Shown here: one piece after another, positions 1 to 8,153 of the stretch
How the letters are laid out: each line of letters starts with the position of its first letter
Position numbering within the stretch: the first letter of the stretch is position 1
Virus record (IMG/VR): IMGVR_UViG_3300046313_000313
Span: 1 to 64,000 of that record
Direction: 5' to 3' (one strand)
Length of the DNA: 64,000 nucleotides
DNA from: a virus
The notes under the pieces: generated by a model
The model's input: the letters and a program-made list of their open reading frames with translations, nothing else
Databases searched by the model: none
Told to the model about the DNA's origin: nothing
Program-made: the position numbers and the translations under genes

Positions 1-114
1 ATATCTGTACTGTTAGCTGGTCAGTCTAGTGGTGTGTATTATATCAGACCTCGCATACTGACTAACTATTCTTCTGTTAAAGTAACTGCAGCTTTTAGAT
101 TAAGAAAGCTTTAA
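1..114 (+). CDS. C-terminal end of a plus-strand gene (partial)
   Basis: Frame 1 is open from the window edge and ends with TAA at 112-114, giving 37 residues that finish FRLRKL. The gene starts outside the window, so its product cannot be named. It is followed within 15 bases by a strong hairpin terminator and is convergent with the minus-strand helicase gene, which is the usual layout at the end of an operon. Confidence 0.55.
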   Translation: MSVLLAGQSSGVYYIRPRILTNYSSVKVTAAFRLRKL

Positions 115-124
115 ACAAAAAAAA

Positions 125-163
125 AAAATACTCCCGGCCTTTTGGCCTGGGAGTATTTTTTGC
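125..163. terminator. bidirectional hairpin terminator
   Basis: The stem ATACTCCCGGCC / GGCCTGGGAGTAT closes a short loop and is flanked by an A-run on the left and a T-run on the right, so it can end both the plus-strand gene at the window edge and the minus-strand helicase operon. Confidence 0.85.
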
Positions 164-165
164 TG

Positions 166-1713
166 TCATATCATGTTTGGATAGTGTAGCTCATTGATGG
201 AAGCTACCTTAGGCTGATACAAAAGCTTTCGATTACGGTGATAACCTACTTGCTTAGGGATCTGTAAGCAATACAGGTAGTAGAACTTAACATCTCTGTC
301 TTTCAACTCTCTCAGTCTACCTAACGCTTGAAGATTAGATACAGGACTGTCTACGGAGACAGACATGATCGCCACTCTTAGATTAGGTATATCGATAGCC
401 GTACCACCAGACTGGATCGTAGTGACTCTTATGTCAGCTTCGATCACATTCTCATAAGGGTCGTCTTCCACATACCTTCGCACATCCAGATCAGGAAACT
501 CTTCTTTCAAATGTTTGGTATACTCAGTACACATATCTATACTGGCACAAAAGACAACGAGTTTATCGTTTTCCATCTTACCAGATATATACGTGTCCTT
601 AACCAACCTCGTAAGCATCATGAAGTAGTTATCTCTCTTCATGGTATTCTTAGTTATACTTTTCTCAAACTCTATATGGCTGTAGTTATTACTACCAAAA
701 GGTGAGGTTCGTATTTTAGAGGCGTTGAAATTAGAGATCTCATAGCTGATAGGGAACAGCTTGATGTATTTCTTCATTTCGATTTTGTCGAAACGGATCT
801 GTTTAGGGAAGATGAGACTATACATCCTCTTTAGAAACGGATCTTCAGATACCAGGGTAGCTGTTAGAAATACCAAGTTGTGGATATGCATGTGCGTTAG
901 CGCTCTGAATACTGCATGAAAGTGCTGGTGACCTTCATCGACAATCATCGTACCTGCCTTGATCGTTCTTGCAAAGTCACAAGGTTTGCACTCATACCCA
1001 CTCATCTCAAATTCATCTACGGATCCAGAATATGCTTCTAGGTAGTACATGAATGTAGTCAAACTACAGATGATAAACTTACTGGTAAGCTGTCCATCTG
1101 CGGCTAAGGATATCAAACCCTTTAGCTGATCACCACCTTGTACGGTCATGATCTCTTTGGGCTTAACATTAACCACAGCTACTATTTCCTCAGCCCACTT
1201 TTCTATGTACTTAGGTAGAACAAGTACAAATACTCGCTCACCCATGTTCACAGCCGTGGCTAAAGAACTTATACCTTTACCTGTACCTGTCGGTAAAGAC
1301 ACCAATCTGCTGTTGAAATCACCTTCGTACTTGGCAGAGCAGAATTGCACCACCTCGTTTTGATAATCTCTAAGTTCCCAACCTGGGTTGAGTTTTAGAT
1401 CTACTTTAGTAGCTTCATAGGAATCCGCTACTGTAACTTCATACATGCTGTCATCAAAGTGTTCATAAGCAAGAAGCTTCAGAAACTCTGAGTATTGAGC
1501 TATGTGAAATCTAAACTCTGTGCTGGCTTTGTTCTTCCAAGCATATGTCTTCTGTACTGTGTTTTGTTTATTCCCTATTTTCACATAGTTGATTTGAACA
1601 AACTTAACACAGAACTTAAGCAACATAGCCAAAGCTCTGGGTGTAGGGAAAGTGACGCTGAATGAATGTGTGTATTTGGTTACATGGAAGTGTTTGGGTA
1701 TATCGATTTGCAT
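166..1713 (-). CDS. superfamily 2 (DEAD/DEAH-like) DNA/RNA helicase
   Basis: The product is a 515-aa ATP-dependent helicase, likely acting in phage DNA replication, repair or recombination. Visible motifs are a Q-like element (LRDYQ, about residue 114), Walker A PTGTGKG (about 141-147), a DEGH box (IVDEGHQHF), motif III-like LTATL, and a C-terminal RecA-like domain ending in QALGRLRE (motif VI with its arginines). The first 110 residues form a separate N-terminal extension, as in UvsW-like phage helicases. It is the last gene of the RNA polymerase operon and is separated from beta'C by a terminator hairpin. Family membership is clear; the exact role is inferred. Confidence 0.88.
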   Translation of the reverse strand: MQIDIPKHFHVTKYTHSFSVTFPTPRALAMLLKFCVKFVQINYVKIGNKQNTVQKTYAWKNKASTEFRFHIAQYSEFLKLLAYEHFDDSMYEVTVADSYEATKVDLKLNPGWELRDYQNEVVQFCSAKYEGDFNSRLVSLPTGTGKGISSLATAVNMGERVFVLVLPKYIEKWAEEIVAVVNVKPKEIMTVQGGDQLKGLISLAADGQLTSKFIICSLTTFMYYLEAYSGSVDEFEMSGYECKPCDFARTIKAGTMIVDEGHQHFHAVFRALTHMHIHNLVFLTATLVSEDPFLKRMYSLIFPKQIRFDKIEMKKYIKLFPISYEISNFNASKIRTSPFGSNNYSHIEFEKSITKNTMKRDNYFMMLTRLVKDTYISGKMENDKLVVFCASIDMCTEYTKHLKEEFPDLDVRRYVEDDPYENVIEADIRVTTIQSGGTAIDIPNLRVAIMSVSVDSPVSNLQALGRLRELKDRDVKFYYLYCLQIPKQVGYHRNRKLLYQPKVASINELHYPNMI

Positions 1714-1720
1714 AGAGAAA

Positions 1721-1751
1721 AAGAAAAGCCTGGTGTTAATAGGCTTTTCTT
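1721..1751 (-). terminator. hairpin between the beta'C gene and the helicase gene
   Basis: The 11-bp inverted repeat AAGAAAAGCCT / AGGCTTTTCTT lies in the 43-base gap between the two genes. Read on the minus strand it ends in a T-rich stretch, so it may attenuate read-through into the helicase. Confidence 0.6.
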
Positions 1752-1756
1752 ACTCC

Positions 1757-3769
1757 TTAGACAGTTAAGGTTCTTCGTTGTCGTTCAGCTTCGAGTACCT
1801 CATGAGGCATCACGAACACATCGAACGGGCTGTCGGGTCTGTCCAACTTGTAATAGCTGGCTGGATTCAGGATCACATCTTGCTGACCCTGATAAGCAAA
1901 TGCCACAGAGAGACTTCGGTTCTTCATGACTCTGGCTGCGATAGACATCACAGCTTTATCAGACCCACGAGAAAGACCGAAGGTACCTGGTTCACTTACC
2001 ATACTTGCGTAGATAATCACTTCAAGACAAGCTATGTTCACATTGAGTTTGGCATTCACCAACATGAACAGCTGTTGCAGTGTGTAGACAGCAGACTCTG
2101 GAGTCTGTCGATCATTCAGGTTTTCCAACTTAGACTCGATGATCTCGGCCACTTGTTTAGAGTGATCTGAGAACGAGTACTCGATGTCGGGCATCTTGAA
2201 CAACGGCAGTGTATAGTTCCAGTTGGTCAACTCAAGAACAAAGTTGTTTTTGCTGTCTGTGTGCCATCCATGATCTTTAAGATAATACAGAAACTCCTGG
2301 CTCAGATTAGCTCCTCGATTACCTTGAGAAAGATCTACTGTATCAACAAGCTTGTTACCTTTGGCGTCTGTCAAACACAGATCGATCGTAGAGATGTTAC
2401 TCACACGAGTCGGGTTGATCTTAGTCACATCTTGAGCAATATGCAGATCCACCAACCCAGGCAAGCAATCCCTACTGATCGTTATCGTAGGATTCATCTT
2501 CTTGAACCTTGTGTTCAGGATGTATCCAGTCTTCTCTTTAGTCAGATCAAAGAATCTTCCTGTGTTATCAGAGAGGTTGATGGTGGGTGAGACTGAACTG
2601 GCCTGATAGTGCTTGTTCGACAACACAGACTGAGAGGTCTGTTGAGTCATCGTGGCTGCACAAATATGCCCAAGGTTGGTATATGCAGACAGGTTGTATG
2701 ACAACCCACCGAAGCATACAGCACAGACACCGTGCTTGTCGTTGTGCTTACAACCCAGAACAGACCTGATTTTAAGTGTCTTCCCATACAGAGTAGAGTC
2801 GTCACCACGGATCATTTTCAGATTACCAGTTTCTTCATCCAGATAATACTTGCCAGCCATGTAAGCCAGATCACCTTGGTAGGTCGTTACACCAGCTTCA
2901 TCTTTGGTAGGTGGAAGTATTAGCCAGTGAATGTAATCTGTAGATCCACAATCTACATAGTGAAGTCTTTCTACTGTCATGCACAACAGCTGAAGTCGCC
3001 GAGCAAAATACTCAGCATCTTCCAAAGGCGACTCTGAGAAATAGTGACTCTTAGCAGCAGAACGTGATTCAGCTGCGTAGTCGTGAAGTCTCACAAACCC
3101 TTCTGTGAAGTTGGACATGATAGGAGTAGGAAGGATCTTACCATCTACCTCTGTCAGAAACCCACGCACAGCCACACACTGGGTAACTTGGTTGGCATTC
3201 ACCATCTTAGACCGAACAGCCCTAGCCAAGTTGTTGTTGGAAAACTCCTCGTTAGTCTTAAGGATGTTCAGGATCTTATTGTAACTATCCACAATGGAAT
3301 CGTTATTTGGCTGTACAGAGTCATTGATCTGTTTAACAGTCGGGTGATCCACCACTTCAATGAAGTCCAAAATGTCGATAGATGACACATAAGCTTCTGC
3401 CTCACATGTCACCTTGTTATGAACATTGTTTGTGATTTGGTAAATCAGTTTGTTGATGTTCTCTCGATCCACTGGACTGTTGATCTTGAAGTGCCAGATC
3501 GTATCCTCAGCTATCCTTCCCAACAGCTCGATATGCGTCTCTGAACTCAAGGGTTGGTTCTTGAGCACAGTCTCAACACAATGCCTACTCGTCAAAGGCA
3601 AGCCAGCATACCTTCTGTGGAATTCCCAGAAGTGCCAACTATAGGTAGTCTTATTCCGTGTAGACGGAACGGTGTTTCCGTCGTCAAAAGTCAGAAGAAA
3701 GCTTTTGGGAAGCTCGCTCAACTGACTCTGGCTAAGGAAGCAGATTTCTCTTGCAGACAAATTGTTCAT
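1757..3769 (-). CDS. RNA polymerase beta' subunit, C-terminal half (non-virion RNAP)
   Basis: The 670-aa product matches the C-terminal half of bacterial beta' and forms part of the phage multi-subunit RNA polymerase that transcribes phage genes in the infected cell. The second zinc site is complete: C274, C340, C349 and C352 (C-x8-C-x2-C after the first Cys). The segment GHICAATMTQQTSQSV (about 368-383) corresponds to the bridge/trigger region (VGIIAAQSIGEPGTQ in E. coli). The start ATG follows GGAAGAATAAAGTATC. The gene lies directly downstream of the beta C-terminal gene, the same order as phiKZ genes 71-73 and 74, which points to the non-virion enzyme. The N-terminal half of beta' is at 16975-20741. 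Confidence 0.92.
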   Translation of the reverse strand: MNNLSAREICFLSQSQLSELPKSFLLTFDDGNTVPSTRNKTTYSWHFWEFHRRYAGLPLTSRHCVETVLKNQPLSSETHIELLGRIAEDTIWHFKINSPVDRENINKLIYQITNNVHNKVTCEAEAYVSSIDILDFIEVVDHPTVKQINDSVQPNNDSIVDSYNKILNILKTNEEFSNNNLARAVRSKMVNANQVTQCVAVRGFLTEVDGKILPTPIMSNFTEGFVRLHDYAAESRSAAKSHYFSESPLEDAEYFARRLQLLCMTVERLHYVDCGSTDYIHWLILPPTKDEAGVTTYQGDLAYMAGKYYLDEETGNLKMIRGDDSTLYGKTLKIRSVLGCKHNDKHGVCAVCFGGLSYNLSAYTNLGHICAATMTQQTSQSVLSNKHYQASSVSPTINLSDNTGRFFDLTKEKTGYILNTRFKKMNPTITISRDCLPGLVDLHIAQDVTKINPTRVSNISTIDLCLTDAKGNKLVDTVDLSQGNRGANLSQEFLYYLKDHGWHTDSKNNFVLELTNWNYTLPLFKMPDIEYSFSDHSKQVAEIIESKLENLNDRQTPESAVYTLQQLFMLVNAKLNVNIACLEVIIYASMVSEPGTFGLSRGSDKAVMSIAARVMKNRSLSVAFAYQGQQDVILNPASYYKLDRPDSPFDVFVMPHEVLEAERQRRTLTV

Positions 3770-3775
3770 GATACT

Positions 3776-4702
3776 TTATTCTTCCACGTACTTGGTTTTA
3801 AATCCGGTACAGGTGAACATGTGGTTGATGATCTGTATGGGTTTCGTGTTACCGTAAGTAACCAGATTCCTATCCACGATCTCTTTGATATCAGAAGGTT
3901 TCTCAGCATCCAAGATGTTCCTTGCCATATGGCGCTGAACAAGAGGGTTACCAGATCTATCCAACATCTCAGCCACAGCTTCCCGACCACAATACCCCAC
4001 AAACAAACGACCCTCAGTCTCACCGATGGTCCTGACCGGTGTGTTGCGATAAGGTCTTGCATGCTTTTCACGACGGTTGACCTGAGCCAACAATCCATGC
4101 AACTGAAGGTTGCCTGTGCTCACAGCTGTCCAGTCGTCAGCGATCTTTTCCAACAGCATCATGTACAGAGGAGCGATCCTTACATTTCTTTCCGTAGTCA
4201 CCATTTCACCAGAATTACCACGATAGGTTACCTTACCGTAGACTGGTTTGTAAGGAGACGCCTCTATCCTTTTGACGATCTCTTTGGATGAGAGCTGTTT
4301 GTCAATAGGCACATAGGCATACGCATGGTTAGAGATGATACTGACCATGTGCTCAGCCTGACTCTCTGGTGTTACCATACTTGCGTAGTACATGGCTTGT
4401 TTGTCTGAGAACAACTTATAGAAGTCCACGACATACTGATGCACGGCTTGTATCTTTTGGATATCGTGCTTAGCCAGTAACTGTTCTGCTGTCACAGCTG
4501 TGGGTGTCAATCGCTCATATCCAAATTGTTGTCTGACGTGCTGGGTGATGTCCCTCAGCGTAGCACTCATGTGCTGTTCATACAACCTACCTAAGTTCAT
4601 GCGGGAGATAGTAGATGCTGCGTCCATCACCACATCCGCACGATTGCCATTTTCGTCCACTGGCATGTTCTCAGGTTCCTCAGTTTTTACAACTACGCCT
4701 TT
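3776..4702 (-). CDS. RNA polymerase beta subunit C-terminal half, exon 2
   Basis: This is the second exon of the intron-split beta gene (308 codons plus stop). It reads KGVVVKTEEPENMPVDENG and then SRMNLGRLYEQ, which aligns with E. coli RpoB KGVVSKINPIEDMPHDENG and SRMNIGQILE. Exon 1 is 6019-7203, and joining 6019 to 4702 restores HGGKGVVV, the conserved HGNKGVV active-site motif. The joined protein is about 703 aa. Reading from the ATG of MPVDENG alone would give a 296-aa protein without the catalytic lysine segment, so the spliced form is the sensible one. The stop lies 6 bases before the beta'C start, so the two are translated from one message. Confidence 0.9.
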   Translation of the reverse strand, partial: KGVVVKTEEPENMPVDENGNRADVVMDAASTISRMNLGRLYEQHMSATLRDITQHVRQQFGYERLTPTAVTAEQLLAKHDIQKIQAVHQYVVDFYKLFSDKQAMYYASMVTPESQAEHMVSIISNHAYAYVPIDKQLSSKEIVKRIEASPYKPVYGKVTYRGNSGEMVTTERNVRIAPLYMMLLEKIADDWTAVSTGNLQLHGLLAQVNRREKHARPYRNTPVRTIGETEGRLFVGYCGREAVAEMLDRSGNPLVQRHMARNILDAEKPSDIKEIVDRNLVTYGNTKPIQIINHMFTCTGFKTKYVEE

Positions 4703-6018
4703 CTTATTGTCCAGTAAAGTCGCTCAGCTTCACAGCTTACTCTCTTTACCCGGTGTGCTAAGACACCCGCCTGTACTTTCATACAGGAACAGACTATATC
4801 TTCATCCTTCCTTTCGGTTAGGATGTCTCCCATTTCGAATCTTGCTAAGATCCTACGCCTTACGGCTAGTCGTTGGCCACACCCCATGTAAGTATATATG
4901 TACATACTTAGTTAGGAGCTTCGGTGCGGATTGCCCATATATCTTTATTAGTTTTACCTTACCTGTGTGATTAGCACAGCCGTTAACTCATTTTCATGGT
5001 TAAGTTGGTCAATAAAGTTTTGGGGGTTCCCCGGCAATTAGAGAGATTTTTTGTATTTACATTACTGTAAATAGGTGGCAGGATTTTATATTTCATTGGT
5101 AGTTACCAGACTTATTTCGATGTGTCGATCTAGCTAAGTCTAAAGATATTCTCTGGCCAGGTGGTAAATCCAGTCAGATATCTTAAAATGTAGTTCTCAT
5201 ATGGGATTTCATGATTATCATCCAAAAGCTCTATGACTTTATTTTGGTCTAGCTTAGTTTGATTTATAAAATCTTGAAAATTCCATACGGTTTGTTTACG
5301 CTCAGTGACATTGTAAACAATTATATCGAAAGTGTTGAACAACGTTTCCTTAAAACCTAAACCGCGAAGTAGTCTTGTTTTAAACTTCTCACGGTCTATA
5401 TTTAGTTGTCTTATCCACTCTTCAATAGGTTGTATTATATCACCGTACTTGACGTTTTGATGGTAGTATCTTACATTCACCATTTGCTCTCTTGGATTAC
5501 TCCATTTACAATTAGCTTTGTAATAACCCTTATCGCCGTCTATTCTGTCGAGCGTTGTGTTGTCCGGTCTTGGACCCATATCGTCGTAAAAGTGCTTGAA
5601 TGACTTAAGCCAGCTTTCACATATGGTGATCCCGCGTTCACCGTAAAGATGGTATTTTATGTTATTTTTATTAGTGCAACGCTGGATCATATTCTCCCAA
5701 GTAGAATATTCCCTGCTTTGCCATAAACCATGCTTTGTTTTATTAGCCTGACGGTAACACCCACAACTTTTATTTGTAGGTCTTTTCAATAGAGGTAGAC
5801 ATATATTTTTAATTACGCCGCAATCACACTGGCATTTAAAAATACGCCCGCTCTTACCCATCGGAGCTTCTTCGAGAACTGTTAACATATTGAAACGTTG
5901 TCCAATATCAATCTTGCTTCTGCTCATTTCATACTCACCTCTTTCTTTTAAATGATTTCAAATCGACACATCTGAAATCTAGGTTGTTGTTCTACCAATG
6001 AACTATAAATTTTTATTT
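4703..6018 (-). mobile_element. group I intron in the RNAP beta gene, with HNH gene
   Basis: The intron is 1,316 bases. The 5' exon ends ...CATGGTGGT and the intron ends ...CAATAAG before AAAGGC. The first step needs U at the 5' site and G at the 3' end, and both are present. P1 can form between exon GGTGGT and an internal guide GCCACC lying after the HNH ORF (about 5073-5078), with the required U-G pair, so the ORF sits in the P1 loop. The core (about 4780-5040) has the group I pieces GGGCAATCCGCA and GAAGATATAGTC. Long near-identical stretches are shared with both beta' introns. Confidence 0.88.
5130..5927 (-). CDS. HNH-family homing endonuclease (intron-encoded)
   Basis: The product is 265 aa. 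It begins with a Cys-rich zinc-binding stretch (CQCDCG ... SCGCY, residues about 32-57) followed by the YSTWENMIQRC, YGERGI and DMGPRP...TLDRID...GYYKANCKWS pattern typical of phage HNH endonucleases that cut near intron insertion sites. A C-terminal part of about 110 residues probably binds DNA. It lies wholly inside the beta-gene intron and would promote spread of that intron to intron-less phage RNAP genes. The RBS GAGGTGAGT lies just upstream of the start. It is AT-richer than its neighbours, as expected for a mobile gene. Confidence 0.88.
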   Translation of the reverse strand: MSRSKIDIGQRFNMLTVLEEAPMGKSGRIFKCQCDCGVIKNICLPLLKRPTNKSCGCYRQANKTKHGLWQSREYSTWENMIQRCTNKNNIKYHLYGERGITICESWLKSFKHFYDDMGPRPDNTTLDRIDGDKGYYKANCKWSNPREQMVNVRYYHQNVKYGDIIQPIEEWIRQLNIDREKFKTRLLRGLGFKETLFNTFDIIVYNVTERKQTVWNFQDFINQTKLDQNKVIELLDDNHEIPYENYILRYLTGFTTWPENIFRLS

Positions 6019-7203
6019 ACCACCATGATTATCGGTTAACTTAAACCCTTCGCATGGCTCTATGGTGTACTCAATCACAAACTGGATTTGATATTCGTCA
6101 ACAGATGTTTTCCGTGATTGGAGTTGCAGTGGTTGTTTAAAGCTACTGCTGTTGTGATTGGTTTGCACCATGGCTTCACAGACAAGCTTGTCAAACTTAG
6201 GTGTAGTCAAGATCTCATTTGTGCCAAACTTTGTTCTGTTGTCCTTGCGAAGAGAAATTTCCAGATCGATCACTTTCTTGTAAAAAGATTGATTGGCCTC
6301 ATGGTACCTGTTTAGGTAGTGAGACATCTCCACCGGCATATTCTTAACAGGTGCGTTATTGCGAATGACTTTGACATCCACCACCACTCCACCCCCACCT
6401 CGTACGTAGACAGCTTCGTCAAACATGTGGTCGACTTCCATCAGATCGATACGGGACATCTCTACAGGCGAAAGAGATGTGTTGAAATCTCTGAACGCCA
6501 TGAGAATACCATCTTCACGGATCTTGTCACCAATCTCTGGGAAAGGTTTGACCTCGTTGATGGTACCGTAAAGGTTGAGCGGGAATTGTTTACTACCGAA
6601 GTTGACCACTCGGGTGTCATAGATCTTGAACTTAAGCTTAGGCAGAAAGTCCTTAGAGACCATAATACCGTCCTCAGCCACAGACGGAATAGACATCAAA
6701 GCGATGTTAGCGTTGATGCCAAACATGAAGTTACCGTTGTCAGAGACAGCTGGCGTGTCCGCAAAGATTGTGTCTTTTTGGATGTAAGCACCTGGCTGAA
6801 GCTTACCGATGTTCTTCTTGTTAACTTTGTACTTAAAGCCAAAGTTCTGATGGTATTGGGCTTTGTACGGAATGACCAGATAGTCTATCTGTTTGTTATC
6901 TTCACGTTCAAAGAACACATAAGTCTCTGGATTGAAGTTCAAAGACTTGTTACCGATACCTCTTGGGTAGCGATCCATGATGGCGATGATGCGGCCATCT
7001 TCAGGCATCTTTACGTTAAAGGTATACTTACCGAACTCTTGTTCAAGCCCAGTCTGTACCAGTTTCTCTTGAGCGCCGTCGATCACCAGACGCTGACCGA
7101 TATGTGAAGAGAACATAACTGCTCGTGAGGAGCTGTTATGTGCACAGTAGGCATTCAGACCTTGAATACCTACGAATTCCAGTTTCAGTTCATTCTTTTG
7201 CAT
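6019..7203 (-). CDS. RNA polymerase beta subunit C-terminal half, exon 1
   Basis: This first exon has 395 codons. SSSRAVMFSSHIGQRL near the N-terminus corresponds to the start of the C-terminal half of bacterial beta (HDDANRALMGANMQRQAV in E. coli), and the exon ends GFKLTDNHGG, equivalent to GDKMAGRHGN. Unspliced reading would add one Lys and stop at 6013-6015 (TAA). The start overlaps the end of the 167-aa upstream gene by 14 bases, with AAGGAGCAATC upstream as RBS. The N-terminal half of beta is not in this window, which fits the five-subunit non-virion RNAP of phiKZ-like phages. Confidence 0.9.
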
Positions 7204-7693
7204 GATTGCTCCTTATGGTGGATATGATCCAGTGTGGTACTTTTGATGGAAGAGACCAGTGAGCAAACTTAAGTTTTTCACCGATGTAGAAGGATCTATA
7301 AGCTTGAACAAGGTCGTCTTGCTTATATTTGTCTGGCATACAAAGAGGTATGGGGGTTCTTTCTTTCTTTGTGATTTTCTCAGGTGGTATGGATAACCTA
7401 CTCTGTAATAACAGGTGAGTCAAATGTTGTTTACCGTAGCGTTCTTCGTATTCTTCTGCCATGCAGCAGAAATACTCATAGTGCCACAGATAGTTACCTA
7501 TGCTTTCTCTTGTCCAGATGGTGGATGGGTGATTAACATGGGCGGCTTTGTAAAGACCGTCTGTGTAATCTGATTCGAGTTGGTGAGCTGTGGATAACAT
7601 CTGACCAGACTCAAGAACCATCTTTACGACATGTTCATTGCATAGGTATCTAGCAGAAACCTTAGGATCTAAGTCCAATAAGAATATGTTCAT
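7190..7693 (-). CDS. conserved phage protein of unknown function (167 aa)
   Basis: The pattern MNIFLLDLDPKVSARYLCNEH, VVKMVLESGQMLSTAH, NHPSTIW and ERYGKQH, then AMPD-like CMPDKYK, is that of a family found widely in large tailed phages of several hosts. No activity is known to me. It is the first gene after a promoter-like motif at 7716-7734 and overlaps the beta C start, so it is co-expressed with the RNA polymerase subunits. Confidence 0.75.
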   Translation of the reverse strand: MNIFLLDLDPKVSARYLCNEHVVKMVLESGQMLSTAHQLESDYTDGLYKAAHVNHPSTIWTRESIGNYLWHYEYFCCMAEEYEERYGKQHLTHLLLQSRLSIPPEKITKKERTPIPLCMPDKYKQDDLVQAYRSFYIGEKLKFAHWSLPSKVPHWIISTIRSNHAKE

Positions 7694-7715
7694 GTTTAGA
7701 CTTTGATGGATGATA

Positions 7716-7734
7716 CAGTCAAATAGAATATATG
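7716..7734 (-). promoter_or_regulatory. promoter-like motif upstream of the 167-aa gene and RNAP beta
   Basis: On the minus strand this reads CATATATTCTATTTGACTG, a variant of the motif found upstream of at least twelve other genes in the window. It ends 23 bases before the ATG at 7693, so transcription would start close to or just after the TTGAC part. Confidence 0.6.
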
Positions 7735-7768
7735 TGGTCTAGATGGTATAGACACAGGAACATAAACC

Positions 7769-8092
7769 ATGGACATCCTAAAACAAATCCCTAATCTAGA
7801 ATCTTTCTTTTTTGAGAAAGACTTCATTAACACTTTGGAATCCCACCTGACTTACTTAAGAAGTAAGAACACCAAAGTAAAAACTATCACTACTCATCTT
7901 CTAGATAAGTACAGTGGTGACTTCTATGGGTTGTTAGATGAACTCAACATACCTAAACAGTATCATTATGCTGTCATGAGGGTGAATGGGTTCGATAACA
8001 GTGATAATTATAGATCTACCATTACTGCTATTATCATACCTGATTTCAGTGAGATAGAGTCTATTAAAGATATCTATCGTACAAAAAAATAA
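7769..8092 (+). CDS. hypothetical protein, isolated plus-strand gene (107 aa)
   Basis: This is a lone plus-strand ORF between two minus-strand operons. It starts MDILKQIPNLESFFFEK and has an open frame of 108 codons followed by a terminator hairpin at 8112. There is no clear Shine-Dalgarno before the ATG and I recognise no domain. Its position (own divergent upstream region, own terminator) argues that it is real. Confidence 0.6.
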   Translation: MDILKQIPNLESFFFEKDFINTLESHLTYLRSKNTKVKTITTHLLDKYSGDFYGLLDELNIPKQYHYAVMRVNGFDNSDNYRSTITAIIIPDFSEIESIKDIYRTKK

Positions 8093-8111
8093 CCCATAGG
8101 CTGTTATATGT

Positions 8112-8142
8112 CCAGAGTCCCTTGTGGGGACTCTGGATTTTT
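8112..8142. terminator. bidirectional hairpin terminator
   Basis: The stem CCAGAGTCCC / GGGGACTCTGG is followed by ATTTTT on the plus strand. It separates the plus-strand gene from the end of the minus-strand gene at 8154. Confidence 0.85.
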
Positions 8143-8153
8143 AACCCGAGTTA

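Noticed and set aside
3554-4291. 245-codon plus-strand ORF over the RNAP beta/beta' junction
   Set aside because: It lies opposite two clearly conserved RNAP genes and shows no recognisable protein features.
6319-7107. 262-codon plus-strand ORF opposite RNAP beta exon 1
   Set aside because: Antisense shadow; His-rich translation, no RBS and no promoter.
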